Source: Streptomyces flaveus
GTDB taxonomy: Bacteria; Actinomycetota; Actinomycetes; Streptomycetales; Streptomycetaceae
DNA length: 64,000 nucleotides
Assembly (NCBI RefSeq): GCF_014647675.1
Contig: NZ_BMPQ01000016.1
Coordinates: 62,001 to 126,000, forward strand
Direction: 5' to 3'
The notes under the pieces were generated by a model, which saw nothing but the letters and a program-made list of their open reading frames with translations, searched no databases and was not told the origin of the DNA. This document shows positions 1 through 8,911 of the stretch, in pieces (positions within the stretch are counted from its first letter, which is position 1; every line of letters starts with the position of its first letter). The position numbers were made by a program, and so were the translations under genes.

Positions 1-149
1 TTGATGCGCTTGACCTCGCCGCCGGCCGGGGCGGTTTTCACCGGCTCCGCGGCATCTGCGGCGCCGAGGGACTCGGGAGCCAGAGACAACGATGTCGCGA
101 CGGCCGCACCGCCCAGCAGTACGCGCCTGTTGAAGCCGCGTCTGTCCAT
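1..149 (-). CDS. Small laccase (two-domain multicopper oxidase), N-terminal part
   Basis: Only the first 49 codons are in the window; the gene runs off the left edge. The start is ATG with GGGGAG seven bases upstream. The product opens with MDRRGFNRRVLLGG, a twin-arginine signal peptide that matches, from memory, the Streptomyces coelicolor small laccase SLAC almost residue for residue, followed by the GGEVKRI stretch that opens its first cupredoxin domain. SLAC is an extracellular trimeric copper oxidase of phenols that has been linked to lignin modification. The copper ligands lie outside the window. Its neighbours, a sugar dehydrogenase and a cupredoxin protein, and the pca genes nearby fit an aromatic-oxidation context. 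The family call rests on the leader and first strand only. Confidence 0.85.
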   Translation of the reverse strand, partial: MDRRGFNRRVLLGGAAVATSLSLAPESLGAADAAEPVKTAPAGGEVKRI

Positions 150-335
150 GCCGAACTCCCCACCCTGGTACGGAATTTACGGAGATGAACCGCTGAGACG
201 GTAGCGGCACCGCATTCGTTTTTCCACACTCAGGACAAAGTTCGTGCCATTCCGGTCGTACCTATTGGCGGGACGGGCAAAGAGGTCTAGCTTCCTTGGC
301 GCTGTTGCTGTGACCGACGAGGAGTGGATGACCCC

Positions 336-2852
336 ATGCGGTTCGTGTCGCATCAAAGATCCCTGTCCTTAGGCGAGTTGACCACGAAGAGACGGGTGAA
401 GAGGCGGGCCTGGGCGGCCGTCCTGACTGCCGGGTTCGTCACCGCGGGGCTGCTCTCGGGCGGTCCTGCGAGTGCGCGCCAGGCCCCCGAACCGCCGCTG
501 ACAACGATGTCGATCAAGTCACCGCCAGGCAGTGCGAACGTACGGGTGCTGCTCTTCCACGGCTCCGCGGCGGGCGGGGACGAGTCGCCCGTCGTCAACG
601 CCGGGATCGAGGCGATCGAGGAGATCGGGCTGACCGGCCCGGCGAACCAGCGCTTCAAGGTGACGGCCACGGACGACGCCTCCGTGTTCACCAATGAGAC
701 GAAGCTCGGCCGGTTCAACGCGGTCGTCTTCCTGACCGGCGGCGGCGACGTCCTCGACGCGGAGCAGGAGGCGGGCCTGGAGGCGTACATGGAGGCGGGC
801 GGCGGCTTCCTCGGCGTCCATGACGCGGCCCGCGCCGAACCGTACTCGGACTGGTTCACGGGACTCGTCGGTGCTCGCCCGGCCGCGTCGAGCCCAACTG
901 CCGTACAGCGGGCGACCGTTGAGGTGGGCGACCGGCAGCACCCGGCCACCAAGGACCTCCCGCTTCAGTGGAAGCGCCCCGACGCCTGGCTGAACTGGGT
1001 CAAGAACCCCTCCGGCGACGTGCACACCGTGGCGCGGGTGCGCGAGTCGACGTACCAGCCGGGCGACAGCAAGAACGGCGCCGACCACCCGGTGTCCTGG
1101 TGCCGCGACTACGACGGCGGACGCTCCTTCTACACGGGCATGGGCGGCACGGTCGCCTCGTACGACGAAACGGACTTCCGTGCGCATCTGCGCGGAGCGC
1201 TGCTGTGGACGACGCGGCTCGTGCGGGCCGACTGCAAAGCGGCGATCAACGCCAACTACAAGGCGGAGCGGCTGACCCAGCCCAACCAGCCGGGCCAGAA
1301 CGACCAGATCGGCGAGCCGCACGGCCTGGTCACCGCCCCCGACGGACGCGTGATCTATATCGGGCGCGGTGGTGCGGACGCCTCGGCGCCCGTCGTCACT
1401 GACTGGAACAACCCCGACATCGGCAAGGGCAAGGGCGAGATCCATGTCTACGACCCGAAGACCAAGAAGGTCACCCTGGCCGGCGCGCTCACCGTGTTCG
1501 GCAACAAGGGCGGCGGCGGTGAGCTGATCAAGGTCGAGGAGGGGCTGCTCGGCATCGAGTTGGACCCGGCGTTCCAGCAGAACGGCTGGGTGTATCTGCA
1601 CTACACGCCGCACGCGCAGATCAACCGCGACACGCGGATGGCCGAGCGGCGTGTCTCCCGCTTCACGCTCGATCTCGCCACGAACAAGCTGGACCTGAGC
1701 AGTGAGAAGGTCCTGCTGAAGTGGCCGGTGCAGATCCACAGCTGCTGCCACGCGGGCGGCGGCATGGCGTGGGACTCCAAGGGCAACCTCTACATCGCCA
1801 CGGGCGACAACAACTCCAGTGGCTTCAGCGACGGTTACTCAGGCAACAACCCGCAGCCCAACTACAAGGGCGTCTCCTTCGCGGACGCGCGCCGGACGTC
1901 GGGCAACACCAACAACCTCAACGGCAAGATCCTGCGCATCCACCCGGAGCCGGACGGCACCTACACCCTGCCCCAGGGCAACCTCTTCACCGGCAAGGAG
2001 ACCGACGAGGGCGGCGGCAAGACGCGCGGCGAGATCTATGTGATGGGCGTCAGGAACCCCGCGCGCATCTCCGTCGACAAGAAGACGGACACGCTGTACG
2101 CGGGCTGGGTCGGCCCGGACGCGTCAAACCCGTCGACGACCTGGGGCCCGGCGAAGTACGACACGTTCGCCGCGATCACCAAGCCGGGCAACCACGGCTG
2201 GCCGTACTGCATGGGCAACAAGCAGCCCTACCGCGACCGCAATCTGCCGGACCCGACGAAGCCGCTGGGCTGGTACGACTGCGACGCCCCGAAGAACGAG
2301 TCGCCGAACAACGACGGTCTCGTCAACCTGCCGCCGGTCACCGGAAACACCATCTGGTACTCGCCCCAGGGCGGCGGCCCCGACTTCCCGCGCGACGCGA
2401 ACGGCGTCCCGTCGTACAAGACGGAGGAGCAGACGTTCCTGCTGCCATGGCTGAAGGGCGGCGGTCAGGCGGCGATGAACGGACCCGTCTACCGCTATGA
2501 CGCGGCATCCGCGGGTGCGGGGGCGTGGCCGTCGTACTGGGACGGCAAGTGGTTCGTCGGTGACTTCTATGACGCCGACCAGCCGCGTCACGCGGTCCTG
2601 CTCGACCCCAAGACGGCGGGCCAGGGCGGGATTCCGGTGCATGCCGAGTCGCTGAAGAAGATCATCCCCGTGGGCAATGACGGCATCAAGAACCTCATGG
2701 GCTGGAAGTTCGGCCCCGACGGCACGTTGTACGCCCTCGACTACGGCCGCGGCTTCTTCACCTCGGACGCCAAGTCGGCGCTGTGGCAGGTCACTTACCA
2801 GGGCGGCGCTCCGACGCCGGCCGCCGATCAACTGGCCAGGGAGGCACAGTGA
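336..2852 (+). CDS. Secreted ThuA-domain / PQQ-type sugar dehydrogenase fusion
   Basis: The product is about 838 residues. A long signal peptide (residues 1-48, ending ASA) is followed by a ThuA-like glutamine-amidotransferase fold (about 50-300; see GVHDAA) and then a glucose/sorbosone dehydrogenase beta-propeller (about 320-820; conserved HSCCHAGGG and NHGWPYC blocks) of the soluble PQQ-dependent kind. I prefer ATG 336 because GAGGAG at 318-324 is well spaced for it; GTG 324 overlaps that ribosome site. The next gene overlaps its stop by 4 bases, so the two are co-translated. In the family, ThuA proteins act on carbohydrates and GSDH domains oxidise sugars. The actual substrate is unknown. 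Export beside a laccase suggests an extracellular oxidation unit. Confidence 0.88.
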   Translation: MRFVSHQRSLSLGELTTKRRVKRRAWAAVLTAGFVTAGLLSGGPASARQAPEPPLTTMSIKSPPGSANVRVLLFHGSAAGGDESPVVNAGIEAIEEIGLTGPANQRFKVTATDDASVFTNETKLGRFNAVVFLTGGGDVLDAEQEAGLEAYMEAGGGFLGVHDAARAEPYSDWFTGLVGARPAASSPTAVQRATVEVGDRQHPATKDLPLQWKRPDAWLNWVKNPSGDVHTVARVRESTYQPGDSKNGADHPVSWCRDYDGGRSFYTGMGGTVASYDETDFRAHLRGALLWTTRLVRADCKAAINANYKAERLTQPNQPGQNDQIGEPHGLVTAPDGRVIYIGRGGADASAPVVTDWNNPDIGKGKGEIHVYDPKTKKVTLAGALTVFGNKGGGGELIKVEEGLLGIELDPAFQQNGWVYLHYTPHAQINRDTRMAERRVSRFTLDLATNKLDLSSEKVLLKWPVQIHSCCHAGGGMAWDSKGNLYIATGDNNSSGFSDGYSGNNPQPNYKGVSFADARRTSGNTNNLNGKILRIHPEPDGTYTLPQGNLFTGKETDEGGGKTRGEIYVMGVRNPARISVDKKTDTLYAGWVGPDASNPSTTWGPAKYDTFAAITKPGNHGWPYCMGNKQPYRDRNLPDPTKPLGWYDCDAPKNESPNNDGLVNLPPVTGNTIWYSPQGGGPDFPRDANGVPSYKTEEQTFLLPWLKGGGQAAMNGPVYRYDAASAGAGAWPSYWDGKWFVGDFYDADQPRHAVLLDPKTAGQGGIPVHAESLKKIIPVGNDGIKNLMGWKFGPDGTLYALDYGRGFFTSDAKSALWQVTYQGGAPTPAADQLAREAQ

Positions 2853-5092
2853 CGGGCGTACGCATACGAAGGCGAAGAACCGCACGCCTGTGGACGGCGC
2901 TTCTGGCGTCGCTGCTGATGGTGCTGGGGCTGACGTCCACGTCGGCTTCGGGGCAGACCGATGGAGCCGGCGCCCCGTCGGCAGCCGCCGACGCCGCCGC
3001 GCAAACGCTCACGTGGACGGCCGGCAACGACATCGACAAGTACCTGTCGGCGCCCGCCACCGCGGTCGCGGGCCCGACGACGATCGTCTTCGAGAACAGT
3101 GTGGCGACCGGCAACACCACAGGTATGCCGCACACGTTGACGTTCGACGTCTCCGACCCGGAGTACAACAACGACGTCCCGCTCAACATCCTGGCCAACC
3201 CGAACGACGACCAGGGCGGCAAGTACACGGCCGAGGTGACCCTGACGCCCGGCCGGTACCGCTACTACTGCACCATCCCGGGCCACGGTCAGATGCAGGG
3301 CATTCTCGTGGTCACCGAGGGCACCGGCGAGGACACGACCGCGCCCGAGACCTCGGCGGACGTGAGCGGTACGCAGAACGCGGACGGGGCGTACGTGGGT
3401 TCGGCGACGGTGACGCTGAGCGCGACCGACGAGGGCTCGGGCGTGGAGCGGATCGAGTACGCGATCGGTGACGCGGGCGCCTGGCAGCCTTACACCACGC
3501 CCCTGGTGATCGACCAGGTGGGCGGCCACAAGGTTCGCTACAGAGCGGTCGACAAGGCCGGGAACGTCGCCGCCGAGAAGGCGGAGGAGTTCACGGTGGC
3601 GTCGCCGTCGACGGACGACACGACGGCTCCGGAGACGTCGGCTTCGGTGACCGGTGAGCAGAATCCGGAGGGTGCGTACCTCTCCATGGCGACCGTCACC
3701 GTGACGGCCTCCGACACGGGTTCCGGCGTCAACACCATCGAGTACGCGCTCGGTGACTCCGGTGCCTGGCAGCCGTACACGGCTCCGGTGATGGTCCACG
3801 AGGTGGGCACGCACAAGGTGCGCTACCGGGCCACGGACAAGGCGGGCAACGTCGCCGCGGAGAAGTCCGTCTCGTTCACGGTGGTCGCGCCGCCCGCCGA
3901 GGACAAGACTCCGCCGGTGACCGGCGTGAGTGTCGAGGGCACGAAGAACTCCTCCGGGGCCTACATCAACAGCGCCAAGGTGACGGTGACCGCGACGGAC
4001 GAGCACCATGGTTCCGGGGTCGCCGCCATCGAGTACTCGCTGGACGGTGGGCCGTATCTCGCGTACACCGCACCCGTCGTGGTCGATCGCGCGGGCGCGC
4101 ACAGGGTCGCGTACCGGGCGAGCGACAAGGCGGGCAACACCTCCGACGCGCGGACCGTGAGCTTCACGATCGCCTCGGGTGGCGGGGTGCCGGCGCCCGC
4201 CTGCGCCGAGTACGACGAGCGGCTGACGGTCATCGTCGGCACGGTCGACACGGGTGTGCCGAACCGGGTCACCAACAGCCGGTGTCGCATCAACGAGTTG
4301 ATCGAGGACGAGAAGGAGTGGACGTCCCACGCGCTGTTCCTGAAGCACGTGAAGACCGTCCTCGACGCGCTCCTCAAGGAAGGGGTCATCGTCCAGCGCG
4401 AGTACAAGCTGATCAACAAGGCCGCCAAGGAGTCGGGCATCGGCAAGCCGGGCCAGACCGAGGGCTACCGCACGATCTTCGACGGCTCCGAGGAGTCGTT
4501 CGCGCAGTGGCAGCAGGTCGGCGGCGGCCAGTTCGCGGTGAACGCGGACGGTTCGATGACCAGCAGCACCACGGTGGCGGGCATGGGCATGCTGTGGTTC
4601 CCGGAGCGCAAGTACGGCGACTTCTCGCTGAAGTTGCAGTGGCGTGATGACGCGCCGGGCACCGGGAACGCCAACGCGGGTGTGTTCGCCCGCTTCCCGT
4701 GGGTCCACGACCATCCGGAGGAGTCGCGTCCGGAGTGGGTCGCCATCAAGTACGGGCATGAGCTGCAGATCAACGACCGCCCGGACGGCGACATGTACAA
4801 GTCGGGCTCGGTCTACGGCTTCGACCGCGTGGGCCTGGCCGGTGCGGGCGTCACCCAGAAGGGCACCTGGAACGACTACGAGATCCGCGTGGTCGACCAG
4901 CACTACTCGGTGTACCGCAACGGCGTGCTGATCAACGAGTTCGACAACATCGGCGGCCAGGACTTCACCCCGCCCCGCTCGGACGACCCGGGCACGGACG
5001 GGCGGCGGTTCGCCTCCGGCTACATCGGGCTCCAGGTGCACGGCACGACGGATGTGATCTCGTACCGGGACATCCGGATCAAGGAGTTGTAG
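2849..5092 (+). CDS. Secreted cupredoxin / OmpL47-repeat / DUF1080 protein
   Basis: GTG at 2849 overlaps the previous stop and has GGAGG just upstream. The 747-residue product has a signal peptide (1-36), a plastocyanin-like cupredoxin domain (about 50-155; copper ligands visible as the His of PHTLTF and the Cys-His-Met of YYCTIPGHGQM), three tandem repeats of about 95 residues each beginning with TAPETSA or a variant and containing YRAxDKAGN (OmpL47/Big-like), and a C-terminal 3-keto-disaccharide hydrolase (DUF1080) lectin-like domain from about 560. This is a multidomain extracellular protein. The cupredoxin could exchange electrons with the sugar dehydrogenase encoded upstream while DUF1080 binds or cleaves sugar, which is my inference. 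A strong terminator follows. Confidence 0.87.
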   Translation: MTGVRIRRRRTARLWTALLASLLMVLGLTSTSASGQTDGAGAPSAAADAAAQTLTWTAGNDIDKYLSAPATAVAGPTTIVFENSVATGNTTGMPHTLTFDVSDPEYNNDVPLNILANPNDDQGGKYTAEVTLTPGRYRYYCTIPGHGQMQGILVVTEGTGEDTTAPETSADVSGTQNADGAYVGSATVTLSATDEGSGVERIEYAIGDAGAWQPYTTPLVIDQVGGHKVRYRAVDKAGNVAAEKAEEFTVASPSTDDTTAPETSASVTGEQNPEGAYLSMATVTVTASDTGSGVNTIEYALGDSGAWQPYTAPVMVHEVGTHKVRYRATDKAGNVAAEKSVSFTVVAPPAEDKTPPVTGVSVEGTKNSSGAYINSAKVTVTATDEHHGSGVAAIEYSLDGGPYLAYTAPVVVDRAGAHRVAYRASDKAGNTSDARTVSFTIASGGGVPAPACAEYDERLTVIVGTVDTGVPNRVTNSRCRINELIEDEKEWTSHALFLKHVKTVLDALLKEGVIVQREYKLINKAAKESGIGKPGQTEGYRTIFDGSEESFAQWQQVGGGQFAVNADGSMTSSTTVAGMGMLWFPERKYGDFSLKLQWRDDAPGTGNANAGVFARFPWVHDHPEESRPEWVAIKYGHELQINDRPDGDMYKSGSVYGFDRVGLAGAGVTQKGTWNDYEIRVVDQHYSVYRNGVLINEFDNIGGQDFTPPRSDDPGTDGRRFASGYIGLQVHGTTDVISYRDIRIKEL

Positions 5093-5099
5093 GTTCCGC

Positions 5100-5128
5100 G
5101 GGCGGCGCCTCCGGTGGAGGCGCCGCCC
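5100..5128 (+). terminator. Rho-independent terminator after the cupredoxin gene
   Basis: Arms GGGCGGCGCCTCC (5100-5112) and the exact complement (5116-5128) are separated by a 3-base loop, eight bases after the stop codon. There is no T-run, which is usual for Streptomyces terminators. Confidence 0.8.
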
Positions 5129-5279
5129 TCTTCGCCCGGCTCGGCTGTACCCGCTTCGGCTCGCCCGGCCGCCACCAACTCCACCGCTTCACTCATGCGA
5201 GCCGCGGTAGGCGTGCCGGGCTTGCCTCGTATGCGGGCGGGCGATTGTGGGAGCGTTCCGGACGAGGCAGGATGCTGCG

Positions 5280-5912
5280 GTGGCTCCGATTCCCACTGTG
5301 CGCCCGTACCGCCCCGAGGACCGAGAGTCCCTCGACGACATCTGCGTCCGCACCGCGCACAACGGCCAGGACAGCCGGCCCGTCTACGCGAATCCCGCGA
5401 TCTTTCCGACGATCTTCGCGGCTCCGTACGTCCATCTGGAGCCGGAGCTGGCCTTCGTGCTGGACAACGGGCAGGGACAGGCGGTCGGCTACATCCTCGG
5501 CACCGCGGACACTCCCCGGTTCGCCGAAGCCTTCCGCACGAAGTGGCTGCCCCTGGTCGCGGACCGCTTTCCGGAGCCCAGTGGCCCGCCAAGCACCCCG
5601 GACGAGGCGATGGTCCGGCTGTTGCACCACCCCGAGCGGATGATCGCCCCGGAACTCGCCGCGTATCCGGCTCACCTGCACATCGACCTGCTCCCCGAAT
5701 GGCAGGGCCGCGGCCACGGACGTGCACTGATGCGGAGCTTCCTGCGGGCTCTGCGGGACAGTGGCGTGCAGGCCGTCCATCTGACCATGGTGACGGCCAA
5801 CACTCCGGCCAGGGCCTTCTACGACCGTCTGGGCTTCCACGAGATCGAGGTGCCGGATCCCGGGCCGGTCACCTGTCTGGGGCGCACGACGGACGAGATC
5901 GACAGACTTTGA
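5280..5912 (+). CDS. GNAT family N-acetyltransferase (OGA C-terminal-domain-like)
   Basis: The product is 210 residues from GTG 5280, chosen because AGGCAGG lies eight bases upstream; an in-frame GTG at 5247 lacks such a site. It opens with TVRPYRPEDRESL, typical of GNAT strand one. The acetyl-CoA loop is visible in LPEWQGRGHGRALM (about 140-155), followed by ANTPARAFYDRLGFHEI. The HIDLLPEWQGRG form resembles the bacterial acetyltransferases related to the C-terminal domain of human O-GlcNAcase, described structurally from Streptomyces sviceus. The substrate is unknown. It appears monocistronic. Confidence 0.85.
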   Translation: MAPIPTVRPYRPEDRESLDDICVRTAHNGQDSRPVYANPAIFPTIFAAPYVHLEPELAFVLDNGQGQAVGYILGTADTPRFAEAFRTKWLPLVADRFPEPSGPPSTPDEAMVRLLHHPERMIAPELAAYPAHLHIDLLPEWQGRGHGRALMRSFLRALRDSGVQAVHLTMVTANTPARAFYDRLGFHEIEVPDPGPVTCLGRTTDEIDRL

Positions 5913-6004
5913 CGGTCGGCGACGGCAGCCATCCGGTACTCGGGTACTCGGGCTCCACGACGCGCGGACGGTCCCGCAGGACATGGCTGGAAGCGATCAC
6001 CTTG

Positions 6005-6025
6005 GTTGTCACAAGACCTGACAAC
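6005..6025. promoter_or_regulatory. Inverted repeat upstream of carbonic anhydrase
   Basis: GTTGTCA (6005-6011) and TGACAAC (6019-6025) form a perfect 7-base dyad with a 7-base spacer, about 100 bases before the carbonic anhydrase start. It could be a binding site for an unidentified regulator. No regulator gene is adjacent. Confidence 0.35.
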
Positions 6026-6120
6026 GATCCGGGATGGATTCACCCAAGGTTGGTTCATGGAGCGTCAAGAACCGGCCACATGAACGATCTTCGGCCAGAT
6101 GCAGACGTACGTTCCTCCCT

Positions 6121-6891
6121 GTGAATTCTGACATCCCACCTCACAGAGCTGTCGGCCTCGCGTCGACGGCATCCGCCGGCAGGGTCGCTCCCGCCCGGCG
6201 CTCTCTGCTCCGCGCCGCGCTGACCGGCACCGCTGCCCTCGGTGCCGGTCTCGCCGCCGGCGCCCCCTCCGCCGCCGCCACTCCCACCGGCAGCACGCGC
6301 CCCCGGCCGACCACCCCGCGGGAAGCCCTGCGGGAACTGGCGGCGGGCAACCTCCGCTGGCGCACGTACCGCGAACGACACCCCGACGAGTCGCCGACCG
6401 TCCGGCTGGCGCTGACGTCGGGTCAGCACCCCTTCGCAGTCGTGCTCGGATGCATCGACTCCCGCGTACCGCCGGAGCTGGTTTTCGACCAGGGCCTCGG
6501 CGACCTGATGACGGTGCGCACGGCGGGCGAGGTCCTGGACGAGGCCGTGCTCGGCAGCGTCGCGTACGGGGTGCTGGAGCTGGACATACCGCTGGTCATG
6601 GTGCTCGGGCACCAGTCGTGCGGCGCTGTGAAGGCGGCGGTTCATGCGGACGAGTCCGGCGAGAAACTGCCCGCCCACATCCAGTACCTGGCCGATCAGA
6701 TCAGACCGGCCATCGACCACAGCAAGGAGGGCGACGCCCGCATCGACGCGACGATCGATGCCAACGTCGAACTCGTCCGCTCCCGGCTCGCGGCGGAGCC
6801 CGATCTCGCCGCCAAGGTGGCCACGGGTGACCTGGTCATAGTCGGCGCGCGATACGAACTGACCAGCCAGCTCGTCCACCGGACCTCCTGA
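6121..6891 (+). CDS. Exported beta-carbonic anhydrase
   Basis: The 256-residue product shows the beta-class zinc motifs: CIDSR (C111, D113, R115) and HQSCGA (H164, C167). CO2 hydration is the established activity of the family. The leader has a twin arginine before a long hydrophobic, alanine-rich stretch (ARRSLLRAALTGTAALGAGL, about 26-45), so Tat export is likely; most bacterial beta-CAs are cytoplasmic, so an exported one is less usual. GTG 6121 is the most natural start, but no good ribosome site precedes it; an upstream in-frame ATG at 6034 would add 29 charged residues that look non-coding. A strong hairpin follows the stop. Confidence 0.85.
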   Translation: MNSDIPPHRAVGLASTASAGRVAPARRSLLRAALTGTAALGAGLAAGAPSAAATPTGSTRPRPTTPREALRELAAGNLRWRTYRERHPDESPTVRLALTSGQHPFAVVLGCIDSRVPPELVFDQGLGDLMTVRTAGEVLDEAVLGSVAYGVLELDIPLVMVLGHQSCGAVKAAVHADESGEKLPAHIQYLADQIRPAIDHSKEGDARIDATIDANVELVRSRLAAEPDLAAKVATGDLVIVGARYELTSQLVHRTS

Positions 6892-6896
6892 GCACA

Positions 6897-6946
6897 CGGC
6901 GGGCCCCGGTACTGCTCGGAACTGAGAGCAGGGCCGGGGCCCGCCG
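6897..6946 (+). terminator. Terminator after carbonic anhydrase
   Basis: Perfect 13-base arms, CGGCGGGCCCCGG (6897-6909) and its complement (6934-6946), flank a 24-base loop directly downstream of the stop. Confidence 0.75.
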
Positions 6947-6956
6947 CGCCGGATCA

Positions 6957-7170
6957 GCCCTCGCTCGCGTCGGGCAAGAAGGACCTGTCCTGGGTGCCGC
7001 TCAGGCCGGAGCGGGTGTGAGGTGGCGTACGACCGCTTGGAGAACGGCCGGCGCTTCCGGCACACGGCCCGCTTCCGCCGCTGGCGCCCCGACCGGACGA
7101 CTGAGAGCGCACATACGTGCAGCTGGAGGAGCCGGTTCGCTACAACCTCGAGGAGATCCTGGGGCCGTAG
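6957..7170 (+). pseudogene. C-terminal remnant of an ATP-dependent DNA ligase
   Basis: Reading through two single-base deletions recovers the end of an ATP-dependent DNA ligase. Frame one gives GKKDLSWVPLRPERV (ending at a stop at 7018). Frame two, from 7022, gives VAYDRLENGRRFRHTARF and RRWRPDR. Frame three, from about 7113, gives YVQLEEPVRYNLEEILGP and a stop at 7168-7170. The VCEVAYD...RFRHTARFRRWRPDR block is characteristic of the OB-fold end of this family. The N-terminal adenylation domain is absent because the fragment abuts a terminator. It is therefore a dead gene. From memory, S. coelicolor has an intact ligase (SCO6707) at the equivalent place. Confidence 0.8.
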
Positions 7171-7298
7171 GACCGGCAGGACCGCCGTCCGTACCTGTTC
7201 CCCGTTACCCGCACGACCGATTGAACCGCCTTCGATCTTGGCCGATTGGGTAGGACCTGATTGAATCCCAAATCGAAAAAGCGGCGAAACGGGGCACA

Positions 7299-8270
7299 GT
7301 GGCCAGCGTAGGTGTGAGGCGGACGGGGCTGAAGGGTCGGACGAGGCGTACCACGCTGGTGACGGCCCTACTGGCCGCGCTACTGGCGGGCTCCGCCATG
7401 GCGGGCTGTACGCCCGAGGAGACCGACGACGGCCGCGGGCCGGACGACGGCACAGGCGCCGATTCCGTACTCGCCGTGAAGATCGACAACGCGAGCCGGG
7501 CCCGGCCGCACACGGGCATCGACGCGGCGGACATCGTGTACGCCGAGCAGGTGGAGGGCGGCCTCAGCCGGCTGATGGCGGTGTACGCGACCAAGTTCCC
7601 GAAGGCGATCGGACCGGTGCGCAGCGCGCGCGAGTCCGACCTTGAGCTGCTGCGCCAGTTCGACGAGCCGACGCTCGCCTTCTCGGGAGCGCAGGGCAAG
7701 TTGCTGCCGCTGATCGACAAGGCCCCGCTGAAGGCGGCACCGCCGGAGTCGGACTCGACGGCGTACTACCGAGGCACCGACAGATCCGCCCCGCACAACC
7801 TGTATCTGCGCCCCGAGCGGCTGATGAAGTCCGCCCCCGGAGCGGACGCGCTGACCACCGGCTTCGAATACGGCGCGCTGCCCGCGGGCGGCAAGGCCGA
7901 GACCTCGCACACCGTGCGCTTCCCCTCGGCCCGCTTCACCTTCACCTGGTCCCAGGGCCGGAACCGCTGGCTGGTGTCGATGGACGGCAGGCCGGCCGAG
8001 ACGACCGACGGACCGCGGATGGCCGCCTCGACGGTGGTCGTGCAGTACGTGAAGATCCGCAAGTCCCGGTTCAAGGACTTCCTGGGCAACAACACCCCGT
8101 ACACCGAGACCGTGGGCTCGGGCACGGCGACGGTCCTGCGCGACGGCCGTGCCTTCGACGCCGACTGGAGCCGCCCGTCGGCCGAGGACGGAACGCGGTT
8201 CACGACCCAGGACGGCGAGCCGATGCCGTTCGCCCGGGGCCAGGTATGGGTGGTGTACGCGAAGGCGTGA
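7299..8270 (+). CDS. DUF3048 (YerB-like) lipoprotein
   Basis: The 323-residue product begins with a basic N-terminus and hydrophobic core ending in a lipobox at about residue 37 (AGSAMAGC), so it should be anchored to the outer face of the membrane. The rest is a DUF3048 N-domain (VKIDNASRARPHTGIDAADI; YATKFPKAIGPVRSARESDL) and DUF3048 C-domain (DGRAFDADWSRPSAEDGTRF), as in Bacillus YerB. The molecular function of the family is not established. GTG 7299 is used; GTG 7314 is an alternative that keeps the signal peptide. It is convergent with pcaV, with only 12 bases between the stops. Confidence 0.85.
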   Translation: MASVGVRRTGLKGRTRRTTLVTALLAALLAGSAMAGCTPEETDDGRGPDDGTGADSVLAVKIDNASRARPHTGIDAADIVYAEQVEGGLSRLMAVYATKFPKAIGPVRSARESDLELLRQFDEPTLAFSGAQGKLLPLIDKAPLKAAPPESDSTAYYRGTDRSAPHNLYLRPERLMKSAPGADALTTGFEYGALPAGGKAETSHTVRFPSARFTFTWSQGRNRWLVSMDGRPAETTDGPRMAASTVVVQYVKIRKSRFKDFLGNNTPYTETVGSGTATVLRDGRAFDADWSRPSAEDGTRFTTQDGEPMPFARGQVWVVYAKA

Positions 8271-8282
8271 CCGTGACGCCGG

Positions 8283-8747
8283 TCAGCGCTGCGTGACCAG
8301 CGGTTCTCCCGGATTACGAAGCCCCTCCGCCGCGTCCGACACCCGCTGGAGCAGCTCGAAGAACACCGCCTGCTCCTCCGCCGACAAGGGAGCCAGGAAC
8401 ACCTGGTTCATCCGAGCCGTCCGCACCGTCAGCTTGCGATGCGTACGCGCCCCCTCGTCCGTGAGGCGGAGCAGGAAACGGCGCCCGTCCTGCGGGTCGC
8501 GGACCTTGTCGAGGAGACCGCGGCGGCCGAGTCGGCTGATCACCTCGGCGATGGTGGACCGGTCAAGACCCACCCGCTCCCCCACGGTGCGCTGATCAAG
8601 GCCCGGCTCGGCGACGAGCGCGTTCAGCACCGCGAACTGCGGCGAGGTGATCTCCTCGGAAACCATCGTGTTCCACAGCAGGTAGTGCGCCTGCTGCAGC
8701 CGCCGGGCCAGGTGCCCGGGGTGGGTGGTGAGGTCCACCGCGGCCAT
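8283..8747 (-). CDS. pcaV: MarR-family repressor of the protocatechuate operon
   Basis: The 154-residue product has a winged-helix MarR core: TSPQFAVLNALV, QRTVGERVGLDRSTIAEVIS (recognition helix about residues 48-67) and the wing DPQDGRRFLLRLT. ATG 8747 has GAGGAG seven bases upstream; the longer upstream reading frame runs through the promoter and operator. It is divergent from pcaI, the arrangement of PcaV in S. coelicolor, where PcaV represses the pca structural genes and responds to protocatechuate. The two dyads in the intergenic region are the likely operators, one placed for autoregulation. Confidence 0.88.
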   Translation of the reverse strand: MAAVDLTTHPGHLARRLQQAHYLLWNTMVSEEITSPQFAVLNALVAEPGLDQRTVGERVGLDRSTIAEVISRLGRRGLLDKVRDPQDGRRFLLRLTDEGARTHRKLTVRTARMNQVFLAPLSAEEQAVFFELLQRVSDAAEGLRNPGEPLVTQR

Positions 8748-8765
8748 GTGCGCTCCTCGGATTCG

Positions 8766-8777
8766 TCGGTGCACTGA
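8766..8777. promoter_or_regulatory. Putative PcaV operator, regulator side
   Basis: TCGGTGCACTGA, 19 bases upstream of the pcaV start codon, is a near-perfect dyad. It matches the second site at 8900-8911 in 10 of 12 positions. Assignment to PcaV is by position and by the shared sequence. Confidence 0.5.
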
Positions 8778-8899
8778 ACGATACCGCTCACCCCATACCG
8801 CTGTCTGCGCAGAGAGACCCACACCTCACCTGCCAGTACGTATGAAGTCTTGACGACCGAACCGGCGGGTGGCAGCGTGAGGGAAACTCGCAGAAATAG

Positions 8900-8911
8900 T
8901 CAGTGCCCTGA
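8900..8911. promoter_or_regulatory. Putative PcaV operator, pcaI side
   Basis: TCAGTGCCCTGA lies 52 bases before the pcaI start, where a promoter for the catabolic operon is expected. It shares the pattern TCRGTGCMCTGA with the site near pcaV. Confidence 0.5.

Noticed and set aside
353..2885. Long minus-strand reading frames antisense to the dehydrogenase gene
   Set aside because: They are G+C-driven shadows with arginine/valine-rich composition and no family motif; the plus strand carries clear domains.
2828..5041. A 737-residue minus-strand frame opposite the cupredoxin gene
   Set aside because: Third-position G+C bias produces it; the sequence is low-complexity Val/Arg/His with no recognisable domain.
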